From the NCBI GenBank assembly GCA_946479475.1, contig CAMLGG010000174.1, positions 1-11,222 of the forward strand: a DNA stretch of 11,222 bases, read 5' to 3'. Source of the DNA: an uncultured Ideonella sp. (GTDB lineage Bacteria > Pseudomonadota > Gammaproteobacteria > Burkholderiales > Burkholderiaceae). The translations under genes were made by a program, and so were the position numbers. Below, piece by piece: positions 1 through 6,391 of this stretch (positions are counted from its first letter, which is position 1; each line of letters starts with the position of its first letter). The notes beneath the pieces were generated by a model. The model saw only the letters and a list, made by a program, of their open reading frames with translations. It was not told the origin of the DNA and searched no databases.

Positions 1-351
1 CAGGTTCTCGTCGTCGAGCTGGAACGGCGGCGTGACCGACGGGTTCAGCACCTCGAGCTCATGGCAGAGCACCTCGACCTTGCCGGACACGAGGTTGGCG
101 TTCTCGGTGCCGGCCGGCCGCGCGCGGACCTTGCCGACCACCTTGAGGCAGAACTCGTTGCGCACGCCCTCGGCGGTCTTGAACATGTCCGGGCGGTCCG
201 GGTCGCAGACGATCTGGACCAGGCCTTCGCGATCGCGCAGGTCGATGAAGATCACGCCGCCATGGTCGCGGCGACGGTGGGCCCAGCCCATCAGGGTCAC
301 GGTCTGGCCCATCAGCGCCTCGCTGACGAGGCCGCAATACGTTGTTCTCAT
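1..351 (-). CDS. aspS: Aspartyl-tRNA synthetase, N-terminal part (3' end outside the window)
   Basis: AspRS is a cytoplasmic class II synthetase that charges tRNA with aspartate. The first 117 residues are visible; the full protein is usually near 600 residues. They form the OB-fold anticodon-binding domain, with the family pattern [19 protein letters not shown] at 22-40, [14 protein letters not shown] at 41-54 and the RPAGTEN loop at 78-84. The catalytic domain (class II motifs 1-3) lies beyond position 1. The ATG at 351 is supported by GGAG at 359-362 with 7 nt spacing, and by the standard MRTTYCG-type start. The gene is 128 nt downstream of the DUF502 gene and may have its own promoter, although I see no convincing -35/-10 pair. 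His30 and Gly81 match the residues that I recall as markers of the non-discriminating enzyme, which also aspartylates tRNA-Asn; this is inference. The assignment is very secure. Confidence 0.97.
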   Translation of the reverse strand, partial: MRTTYCGLVSEALMGQTVTLMGWAHRRRDHGGVIFIDLRDREGLVQIVCDPDRPDMFKTAEGVRNEFCLKVVGKVRARPAGTENANLVSGKVEVLCHELEVLNPSVTPPFQLDDENL

Positions 352-454
352 GAGTGCACTCCAGCCTGCGGCGGCGCAGGCATCTGAAGAATCGGAGGAG
401 ATCCGGAAGAAGGCGATTGAAAGGCTGTCGGGGCGGGGTGGTCAACCCTCAGGA

Positions 455-483
455 CTGAGCGCCGGACGCGTTCGGCTGCTCAG
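455..483 (-). terminator. Hairpin across the stop codon of the DUF502 gene, possible attenuator or terminator
   Basis: CTGAGC at 455-460 pairs with GCTCAG at 478-483, and GCCG at 461-464 pairs with CGGC at 473-476. This gives a 10-bp stem with one bulged base (477) and an 8-nt loop. The TGA stop of the DUF502 gene lies in one arm. There is no U-run after it on the minus strand, so it is not a classical intrinsic terminator. It could protect the 3' end of the message, slow release, or be chance in GC-rich DNA. Confidence 0.3.
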
Positions 484-1166
484 CCCACCCGATTGGGGTC
501 GGCCCCCTCCGGCGGCGCGAGGCGGCCCGCCGGCGGCAGGGAAGGAGGCGCGGGGGGCGGCGGCGCCACCACCCCCATCGAGATGATGTACTTCAGCGCC
601 TCGTCGACGCTCATGTCGAGGGTGTGGATGGCCGCGCGCGGCATCATCAGGAAGAAGCCCGAGGTCGGGTTCGGCGTGGTCGGCACGTACAGGCTCACGT
701 GCTCGCCGGGCAGCTTGCCCTCGACCTCGCCGCCCGGCCGCCCGGTGACGAAGGCGATCGTCCACGAGCCGGCATGCGGGTACTGCACCAGCACCGCTTC
801 GCGGAAGGCGTTGCCGTTGCTCGAGAAGAGCGTGTCGGAGACCTGCTTGACCGAGCTGTAGATCGACCGGACGATGGGGATGCGGTTCATCAGCGCATCC
901 CACTGCTTCAGCCACCACTGGCCGAACAGGTTGGTGACGAAGACGCCGGTGATGAACAGCAGCGCGACCATCACGACCACGCCCAGGCCCGGCCACTGGC
1001 CCAGGCCCTGCAGCGTCTCGGTGGCGCCCACGGGCAGCACCGCCTGCGCGAAGCGCAGCAGGCCCTTGAACATGCCGTCCAGGAGGCCCTGGATCCACAG
1101 CAGCACCCAGATCGTGATCGCCAGGGGCAGCCAGGTCAGCAGACCGGCGAGCAGGTATTTCTTCAA
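480..1166 (-). CDS. DUF502 family inner-membrane protein
   Basis: This 228-residue protein belongs to the DUF502 family (PF04367), membrane proteins of unknown function found in many proteobacteria and in plant COV-like relatives. Two membrane segments are clear, at about 4-27 and 60-82, followed by a soluble region. Family signatures are NRIPIVRSIYSSVKQVSDTL at 94-113 and VPTTPNPTSGFFLMMP at 161-176. The last 28 residues are rich in Pro, Gly and Ala and look disordered. The start appears to be TTG: the typical N-terminus MKKYLLAGLLTWLPL begins at a TTG codon, no in-frame ATG or GTG fits, and a weak GGGG lies upstream. It follows the FmdB gene by 34 nt, so the two are probably co-transcribed, and it precedes aspS, an arrangement I recall from Burkholderiales. 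The family call is firm; the function is unknown. Confidence 0.93.
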   Translation of the reverse strand: MKKYLLAGLLTWLPLAITIWVLLWIQGLLDGMFKGLLRFAQAVLPVGATETLQGLGQWPGLGVVVMVALLFITGVFVTNLFGQWWLKQWDALMNRIPIVRSIYSSVKQVSDTLFSSNGNAFREAVLVQYPHAGSWTIAFVTGRPGGEVEGKLPGEHVSLYVPTTPNPTSGFFLMMPRAAIHTLDMSVDEALKYIISMGVVAPPPPAPPSLPPAGRLAPPEGADPNRVG

Positions 1167-1200
1167 GCGGTGCCCCGTGGCGCGGCCTTGAGCGGCCGCT

Positions 1201-1536
1201 TCAGTGGCAGGCGCAGGAGCCGCCGCAGCCGCCGCCCGCCGGGGACGCGCTGGCCGAGGACGAGCCGCCTTCGCCGCCGCCGGACGCCGGCGTGCTGGTG
1301 GAAGCGCTGTCGGCCTTGGCCGCGGGCGCGGACGCCGAGCCGGCGCCGGAGCCGTTGTTGCGGAAGTCGGTCACGTACCAGCCCGAGCCCTTGAGCTGGA
1401 AGCCGGCAGCGGTGATCTGCTTGGAGAACTGCTCGGCCCCGCAGGCCGGGCAGGTGGTCAGCGGCGCGTCGGACAGCTTTTGCAGCACGTCACGCGAATG
1501 GCCGCAGGCGGCGCAGCGATAGGCGTAGATCGGCAT
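1201..1536 (-). CDS. FmdB-family zinc-ribbon protein
   Basis: This small protein of 111 residues begins with the FmdB/CxxC regulatory zinc-ribbon domain: MPIYAYRCAACG, then CPAC, with metal ligands Cys8, Cys11, Cys29 and Cys32. The domain ends near GSGWYVTDF (50-58). The rest is a low-complexity Ser/Ala/Gly tail ending in CGGSCACH, which adds Cys104, Cys108, Cys110 and His111. The family is named after a putative regulator of the formamidase operon, but most members have no proven role. I chose ATG 1536 over the TTG two codons upstream because AAGGG at 1544-1548 is correctly spaced (7 nt) and MPIYxY is the family start. A TATAAT box lies at 1564-1569. The gene leads a probable transcript with the DUF502 gene and perhaps aspS. 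The fold call is strong; the role is unknown. Confidence 0.92.
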   Translation of the reverse strand: MPIYAYRCAACGHSRDVLQKLSDAPLTTCPACGAEQFSKQITAAGFQLKGSGWYVTDFRNNGSGAGSASAPAAKADSASTSTPASGGGEGGSSSASASPAGGGCGGSCACH

Positions 1537-1543
1537 GACCAAA

Positions 1544-1569
1544 CCCTTGATTCAAAACGGGAAATTATA
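1544..1569 (-). promoter_or_regulatory. Likely -10 box and ribosome binding site of the FmdB gene
   Basis: On the minus strand a perfect TATAAT occurs at 1564-1569, 27 nt upstream of the FmdB ATG, and the Shine-Dalgarno AAGGG is at 1544-1548. A start site about 7 nt after the box would give a leader near 20 nt. At 17-nt spacing the -35 region reads GGCCGC, which does not resemble TTGACA, so the promoter is half-supported. The AT-rich stretch stands out in this GC-rich DNA, but it is also the tail of the hairpin at 1572-1600. Confidence 0.45.
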
Positions 1570-1600
1570 AAGGCGCCCTGCCGCGCGCGGCCCCGGCGCC
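1561..1600 (-). terminator. Probable Rho-independent terminator of the symporter gene
   Basis: GGCGCC at 1595-1600 pairs with GGCGCC at 1572-1577. Inside, GCC pairs with GGC around a GCGCGC loop, with a small internal loop between the two stems. On the minus strand the hairpin is followed directly by TTTATAATTT, a U-rich though interrupted tract. It lies 30 nt after the stop codon of the sodium:solute symporter, the expected place for an intrinsic terminator. The T tract is broken by A residues, so efficiency may be moderate. Confidence 0.6.
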
Positions 1601-1629
1601 ACCGTGCAGCCGTGAGATGAGGCGCAGGC

Positions 1630-3111
1630 TCAGGCTTTCAAGGGCTGGCCCGCCGGGTGGTCCTTGACGCCCGGAAGGTGGTGCGTCGCACCGTGGCGGT
1701 TCTTCAGCGCCTGCGGCAGCAGCGAGCCGAGCACCATGCCGGCGAAGGCCGCCAGCAGGCCGGCGAGCTGGCCCGGGAACAGCTCGCCCCAGGTGGTGAG
1801 CTGGGGAAAGAACAGAACCCAGGTCACGACGCCGAACGCGATGGACATGACCGCTCCCTGGGTCGTCGCCCTCTTCCAGTAGAGGCCGCATACCAGGGGC
1901 ACGAAGGCGCCGACCAGCGGCACCTGGTAGGCGCCCGAGACGAGCTCGTAGATGGACGTGCCCTGCATCAGGATGGCGTAGGTCAGCACCAGCCCGGTGA
2001 AGACGAGCAGCGACAGGCGCAGCGCCTTCAGCATCTGCTTGTCGCCCATGTGCGGCATGAGGTGGCGCAGGATGTTCTCGACGAAGGTGGTCGAAGGCGC
2101 GAGCAGCGTCGCCGAGGCGGTGGACATGATGGCCGAGATCAGCGCACCGAAGAAGAAGACCTGGGCAACCAGCGGCATGTGCTCCATGATCAGCGTGGGC
2201 AGCAGCTTCTGCGGATCGTCGGCCAGCAGCGCCTGGGCCTGCTCCGGCATGATCAGCGTGGCGCTGGCCACGATGAACATCGGGACGAACGCGAAGGCGA
2301 GGTAGCACAGCCCGCCGATGACCGGCCCCCGGCGCGCCGTCTTCTCGTCCCTGGCGGACATGACGCGCTGGAAGACGTCCTGCTGCGGGATCGAGCCCAG
2401 CATCATCGTGATGCCGGCTGCGAAGAAGAACGTCATGTCGTGGAAGTTGGCCTCCGGCAGGAAGCGGAAGAGATCCTTCTGGCTGGCCATGGCGACGACC
2501 TTGTCCGCTCCGCCCGCCAGGTCGCCCGCCATGACGGCGATGGCGAGCAGGCCCAGGACGATGATGATCATCTGCATGAAGTCGGTCCAGGCGACCGAGA
2601 ACATGCCGCCGAAGACGGTGTAGAGCAGCACGACCGCGGTGCCGAGCACCATGCCGCCCGTCAGCGAGATGGCGTCTCCACCCAGCAGGTGGAAGACCAG
2701 GCCGAGCGCGGTGATCTGTGCCGCCACCCAGCCGAGGTAGCTGGTGATGATCACCAGCGAGCAGAAGACCTCGACGAAATTGCCGAAGCGGGTGCGGTAG
2801 TAGTCGCCCAGCGTCAGCAGGTTCATCCGGTACAGGCGACCGGCGAAGAACAGGCCCACCAGGACCAGGCACATGGAGGCACCGAACGGGTCCTCCACCA
2901 CCTCGCCCAGGCCGCCGTTGACGAACCGGGCGCTGATGCCCAGCACCGTCTCGGAGCCGAACCAGGTGGCGAAGGTGGTCGTGATCACCATGGCCAGCGG
3001 CAGCGACCGCCCGGCCAGCGCGTAGTCGGTCGACGACTTCACGCGCGACGCGGCGCGCAGGCCGACGCCGACAGTGATCAACAGGTACAGGGTGACGAAT
3101 CCGATCAGCAT
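1630..3111 (-). CDS. Sodium:solute symporter (SSS/SSF family)
   Basis: This is a 493-residue inner-membrane transporter of the solute:sodium symporter family with about 13 predicted helices, beginning at the N-terminal MLIGFVTLYLL. Family marks are ALAGRSLPL (31-39), LYTVFGGMFSVAWTDFMQM (163-181), the loop QRVMSARDEKTARRG (248-262) and the helix ALISAIMSTASATLLAPS (323-340), whose Ser330-Thr331 match the paired hydroxyl residues of the Na2 sodium site in vSGLT. The substrate cannot be told from sequence; organic acids, amino acids, sugars and urea are all used in the family. It carries no histidine kinase or PAS extension. I chose ATG 3111 over the ATG at 3129 because GAGGG at 3119-3123 stands 7 nt upstream, while the outer ATG has no such site. 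The outer start would give 499 residues. No catabolic partner is adjacent, and the gene appears inserted between ubiB and the FmdB gene. Confidence 0.93.
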   Translation of the reverse strand: MLIGFVTLYLLITVGVGLRAASRVKSSTDYALAGRSLPLAMVITTTFATWFGSETVLGISARFVNGGLGEVVEDPFGASMCLVLVGLFFAGRLYRMNLLTLGDYYRTRFGNFVEVFCSLVIITSYLGWVAAQITALGLVFHLLGGDAISLTGGMVLGTAVVLLYTVFGGMFSVAWTDFMQMIIIVLGLLAIAVMAGDLAGGADKVVAMASQKDLFRFLPEANFHDMTFFFAAGITMMLGSIPQQDVFQRVMSARDEKTARRGPVIGGLCYLAFAFVPMFIVASATLIMPEQAQALLADDPQKLLPTLIMEHMPLVAQVFFFGALISAIMSTASATLLAPSTTFVENILRHLMPHMGDKQMLKALRLSLLVFTGLVLTYAILMQGTSIYELVSGAYQVPLVGAFVPLVCGLYWKRATTQGAVMSIAFGVVTWVLFFPQLTTWGELFPGQLAGLLAAFAGMVLGSLLPQALKNRHGATHHLPGVKDHPAGQPLKA

Positions 3112-3200
3112 GGGTGCGCCCTCAGGCATCAGGACGGCGACGGGGCCAAACGCGCGAGTTTAGTGCCTGGGCAGGCTGGCGCACGCCGCCGGACGCGGCC
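3112..3200. other. Gap between ubiB and the symporter gene
   Basis: The 89 nt hold the symporter's GAGGG ribosome site (3119-3123) and a weak 5-bp inverted repeat GCCTG/CAGGC at 3165-3176, which lacks a following U-run. A TAAACT hexamer on the minus strand near 3157-3162 could be a poor -10 box, but no -35 fits. No gene is seen. Whether the symporter has its own promoter is undecided. Confidence 0.3.
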
Positions 3201-4775
3201 TCACGCCCCCGCCCAGAGCAAGGCGTAGCGGGCCGCCAGCGCGCCGAGCAGGAAGCCGGCCACGCCCCAGACCAGGCCGGCGAGCAGCCGGTTGGTCTTG
3301 CGCTGCTCGCGCAGCATCTCGGCCAGCAGCGCGGTGTCGTCGGTGGGACGGCCGGTGTGGCCGATCCGGCCCGCCAGCGCGTCGTGCAGCAGCCGGGGCA
3401 GCTCGGGCAGCAGGCGCGCGTAGTGCGGCGCCTCGTCCTTCAGCCGGCGCAGCAGCGCGCGGCCGCCGACCTGCTCGTCCATCCAGCGCTCGAGGAAGGG
3501 CTTGGCCGTGGTCCACAGGTCGAGGTCGGGGTCGAGCTGGCGACCCAGTCCTTCGACGTTGAGCAGCGTCTTCTGCAGCAGCACCAGCTGCGGCTGGATC
3601 TCGACGTTGAAGCGGCGCGAGGTCTGGAACAGGCGCATCAGCACCTGGCCGAGAGAGATGTCCTTCAGCGGCCGGTCGAACTGCGGCTCGCACACCGCGC
3701 GGATCGCGCCTTCCAGTGCATCGACACGCGTGCTGGGCGGCACCCAGCCGGATTCGACGTGCAGCTCCGCCACGCGCTTGTAGTCGCGCCGGAAGAAGGC
3801 GATGAAGTTCTGCGCCAGGTACTCCTTGTCGGTCTCGGTCAGCGTGCCGATGATCCCGAAGTCCAGCGCGACGTAGCGACCGAAGGTCTGCGGGTCGACG
3901 CTCACCTGGATGTTGCCCGGGTGCATGTCGGCGTGGAAGAAACCGTCGCGGAAGACCTGGGTGAAGAAGATCGTCACGCCGTCGCGGGCGAGCTTCTTGA
4001 TGTCGACGCCCGCGTCGCGCAGGCGCTCGACCTGGCTGATCGGCACGCCGGTCATCCGCTCCATCACGCAGACGTTGCGGGTGCACAGGTCCCAGTGCAT
4101 CTCGGGCACGATGATCAACGGCAGGTCGGCCATGTTGCGACGCAGCTGCGCGGCGTTGGCGGCCTCGCGGACCAGGTCGAGCTCGTCGTGCAGGTAGGTG
4201 TCGAACTCCTTGACGACCTCGCGCGGGCGCAGGCGGCGGCCGTCCGCCGAAAGGCGCTCCACCCACCGGGCGAGGATGTGCAGGATCGCGAGATCGTCGT
4301 CGATCACCGCCAGCATGCCGGGCCGCAGCACCTTCACCGCGACCTCCTGGCCATCGCGCAGAACCGCGAAGTGCACCTGGGCGACCGAGGCGCTGGCCAC
4401 GGGCACGTCGTCGAACTGCGCGAAGACGGTGTCGAGCGGCCGCCTCAGCTCGGCCTCGATGATGGCCCGGGCCTGCGCGGCAGGGAACGGCGGGACCCGG
4501 TCCTGCAGCCGGGCCAGCTCGTCGGCGATGTCCAGCGGCAGCAGGTCGCGCCGCGTCGACAGCACCTGGCCGAACTTGATGAAGATCGGCCCCAGGCGCT
4601 CCAGCGCCATGCGCAGCCGCACGCCGCGCGGCAGCTCGAACCGGCGGCCCAGCGTGAGCGCGCCCGCCAGCATGCGCAGGCGATGCTCGCCGAAGCCGGA
4701 CAGCGCCATCTCGTCGACGCCGTAGCGCAGCAGCGTGAAGACGATGCGGACCAGCCGCAGGACGAAGCGCAGCAT
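3201..4775 (-). CDS. ubiB: Ubiquinone biosynthesis atypical kinase/ATPase UbiB
   Basis: UbiB is a membrane-anchored member of the ABC1/ADCK/UbiB protein-kinase-like family needed for aerobic ubiquinone synthesis. It acts as an ATPase thought to handle or extract lipid intermediates. The 524 residues show the KxGQ motif (FIKFGQ, Lys67 to Gln70), the Ala-rich loop ASASVAQVH at 127-135 that replaces the usual Gly-rich loop, the VAVK lysine (Lys148), the catalytic-loop HADMHPGN at 281-288 and the metal-binding DFG at 305-307. The C-terminus ends in a hydrophobic anchor at about 498-523. All key residues are present and the length is typical. The ATG at 4775 lies 21 nt after ubiJ and the two are surely co-transcribed. 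The Shine-Dalgarno site is weak. It seems to be the last gene of the ubi operon, though no good terminator is visible in the 89 nt that follow. Confidence 0.97.
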   Translation of the reverse strand: MLRFVLRLVRIVFTLLRYGVDEMALSGFGEHRLRMLAGALTLGRRFELPRGVRLRMALERLGPIFIKFGQVLSTRRDLLPLDIADELARLQDRVPPFPAAQARAIIEAELRRPLDTVFAQFDDVPVASASVAQVHFAVLRDGQEVAVKVLRPGMLAVIDDDLAILHILARWVERLSADGRRLRPREVVKEFDTYLHDELDLVREAANAAQLRRNMADLPLIIVPEMHWDLCTRNVCVMERMTGVPISQVERLRDAGVDIKKLARDGVTIFFTQVFRDGFFHADMHPGNIQVSVDPQTFGRYVALDFGIIGTLTETDKEYLAQNFIAFFRRDYKRVAELHVESGWVPPSTRVDALEGAIRAVCEPQFDRPLKDISLGQVLMRLFQTSRRFNVEIQPQLVLLQKTLLNVEGLGRQLDPDLDLWTTAKPFLERWMDEQVGGRALLRRLKDEAPHYARLLPELPRLLHDALAGRIGHTGRPTDDTALLAEMLREQRKTNRLLAGLVWGVAGFLLGALAARYALLWAGA

Positions 4776-4796
4776 CGGCGGCGGGCCGTCAGCCGG

Positions 4797-5318
4797 TCAA
4801 GGCTTTCGCCAGACGCTCGCAGCGCCTTCGGCCAGCGTGCGCGCAGTGGCGGCCACCTTCTCGCCGATGTTCGCGAGGCCTCCGGCCACCAGCGGGCCGA
4901 AGACGCGCTCGAAATCGGCCGCGATGTCCCAGCGCACGTTGCCCACGACCCAGCTCACGTCGGCCGCGAAGGCGACGTCGCCCTCGATCTGCAGCGGCGG
5001 CAGCTCCCCGGTGGCGACCCGGCGAGCCGCCTCGAACGGATGCGCGGCATCGACCCGAAGGCGCAGCTCCGGTGCCTCGGCGCCGGCCTCGCCTTCCGTT
5101 GCGGATTCGAAGAGCCCGGCCGGCGTGATCCTCAACGTCAGCGGGGGCGGCGGCGGCAGCGGAACCCGCCAGTTCTCGACCTCGATGCGCAGGCGCCGCC
5201 CGGTGTGAGGCTTCAGGCGCTCGGTGGCGGCCGGCGCGCTGGACAGCACGTGGTTGGCCAGGAGGATGAAGCGCTCTGTCGCCGCGGGCAGCAGCAGGTC
5301 GGTCACGGGGTTCGGCAT
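4797..5318 (-). CDS. ubiJ: Ubiquinone biosynthesis accessory factor UbiJ (SCP2-like)
   Basis: UbiJ is an SCP2-domain protein that, in E. coli, binds ubiquinone intermediates and supports the soluble Ubi complex together with UbiK. This 173-residue copy starts MPNPVTDLLLPAATERFI and has an SCP2-like core of alternating beta strands (about 42-125, including LRLRVDAAHPFEAARR at 85-100 and LQIEGDVAFAADVSWVV at 109-125). A helical C-terminal part follows (131-168). A run of five prolines at 55-59 and an acidic loop (71-83, ESATEGEAGAEAP) interrupt the core. The ATG at 5318 is 40 nt after galE. A TACAAT hexamer at 5326-5331 could be a -10 box giving an almost leaderless message, but no -35 is seen. 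The position directly before ubiB is the main support; SCP2 domains are weakly conserved. Confidence 0.88.
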   Translation of the reverse strand: MPNPVTDLLLPAATERFILLANHVLSSAPAATERLKPHTGRRLRIEVENWRVPLPPPPPLTLRITPAGLFESATEGEAGAEAPELRLRVDAAHPFEAARRVATGELPPLQIEGDVAFAADVSWVVGNVRWDIAADFERVFGPLVAGGLANIGEKVAATARTLAEGAASVWRKP

Positions 5319-5358
5319 GGCCCGGATTGTAGGAGGGGGCCAGCCGGGCAGCGGACGC

Positions 5359-6372
5359 TCAGGCGAAGCCGCTCGGGTTGGCGCTCTGCCAGCGCCAGCT
5401 GTCCTCGCACATGGCATCCAGCCCGCGCGACGCCTGCCAGCCCAGCTGCTCGCGGGCCAGGGTGGCATCGGCCCAGAACGCGGGCAGGTCGCCCGGCCGG
5501 CGGTCGACTATGCGGTACGGGACGGGGCGGCCGCTGGCCTTCTCGAAGGCCCGCACGAGCTGCAGCACGCTCGTGCCCTGACCGGTGCCGAGATTGACCG
5601 TCGTCGAGGTCCCTCGATCCAGCAGGTGGCGCAGCGCGGCCACGTGGCCTTCGGCCAGGTCCATCACGTGGAGGTAGTCACGCACGCCGGTGCCATCGGG
5701 CGTGTCGTAGTCGCCGCCGAAGACCTGCAGGAACTCCCGCCGTCCGACCGCCACCTGGGTCACGTAGGGCATGAGGTTGTTCGGGATTCCGCGCGGGTCC
5801 TCGCCGATGCGGCCGCTCTCGTGGGCCCCGACCGGGTTGAAGTAGCGCAGCCATGCGATCTTCCAGGCCGGGTCCGACGCCTCCAGGTCGCGCAGGATCT
5901 GCTCGCCGAAAAGCTTGGTGCGGCCGTAGACGTTCATCGCGGCCAGCGGATGGGCCTCGTCGTAGGGCAGGTATTGCGGCGTGCCATACACGGTGGCGCT
6001 GGAGCTGAAGACCAGGGTCTTCGCGCCGTGGCGGCGCATGGCCTCGCATGTGGCTACCAGGCCGCCGACGTTGTTGGCGTAATAGGCCAGGGGCTGGGCG
6101 GCCGATTCGCCCACCGCCTTGAAGGCCGCGAAGTGCACCACCGCGTCGATGCGGTGGCGATTGAAGACGGCCTCCAGCGCCGCGGCGTCGGTGACGCTGG
6201 CCCGCTCGAAGACCGGGGCACGGCCGGCCAGCTCCTGCAGGCGCTCGAGCACCAGGGGGGAGCTGTTGGAGAAATCGTCGAGGCCCACCACCTCGAAGCC
6301 GGCGCCTTGCAGCGCGAGCCAGGTGTGCGAGCCAATGTAGCCGGTGGCGCCGGTGAGCAGGACGGTGGGCAT
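5359..6372 (-). CDS. galE: UDP-glucose 4-epimerase GalE
   Basis: GalE is a cytoplasmic extended short-chain dehydrogenase that interconverts UDP-glucose and UDP-galactose with tightly bound NAD, supplying galactose units for lipopolysaccharide, capsule or exopolysaccharide. The 337 residues match the family length. The Rossmann motif TGATGYIGS is at 7-15. The catalytic Ser is in FSSSATVYG (Ser125), and the Tyr-x3-Lys pair is Tyr149 and Lys153. LRYFNPVGAHESGRIGEDP (175-193) and NLGTGQGTSVL (260-270) are typical GalE segments. No galT, galK or galM is nearby, so an envelope sugar role is likelier than galactose catabolism. It starts at ATG 6372, 19 nt after the VirK-like gene, with no clear Shine-Dalgarno site, which suggests translational dependence on that gene. 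Its place between ubiE and ubiJ is not expected. Confidence 0.96.
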   Translation of the reverse strand: MPTVLLTGATGYIGSHTWLALQGAGFEVVGLDDFSNSSPLVLERLQELAGRAPVFERASVTDAAALEAVFNRHRIDAVVHFAAFKAVGESAAQPLAYYANNVGGLVATCEAMRRHGAKTLVFSSSATVYGTPQYLPYDEAHPLAAMNVYGRTKLFGEQILRDLEASDPAWKIAWLRYFNPVGAHESGRIGEDPRGIPNNLMPYVTQVAVGRREFLQVFGGDYDTPDGTGVRDYLHVMDLAEGHVAALRHLLDRGTSTTVNLGTGQGTSVLQLVRAFEKASGRPVPYRIVDRRPGDLPAFWADATLAREQLGWQASRGLDAMCEDSWRWQSANPSGFA

Positions 6373-6391
6373 CGGGCGGTGGCCCGGCGGG

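Noticed and set aside
1250..1345. GC-rich repetitive stretch as a tandem repeat or recombination site
   Set aside because: It is the coding sequence of the low-complexity Ser/Ala/Gly tail of the FmdB protein, without a regular repeat unit.
3165..3176. Inverted repeat after ubiB as a terminator
   Set aside because: Only 5 bp with a 2-nt centre and no following U-run.
1657..3228. A 523-residue open frame on the plus strand opposite the symporter
   Set aside because: Antisense shadow of a membrane protein: hydrophobic codons read backwards give an Asp/Gln/His/Arg-rich chain without motifs.
5326..5331. TACAAT as a promoter -10 box for ubiJ
   Set aside because: No -35 element at 16-18 nt spacing and the start site would fall almost on the ATG; a short gap after galE makes read-through likelier. 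Kept only as a remark.
3114..5597. An 827-residue open frame on the plus strand opposite ubiB and ubiJ
   Set aside because: It is antisense to clearly real, full-length genes, has low-complexity Arg/Gln/His/Asp-rich composition typical of high-GC shadow frames, and shows no known motif.
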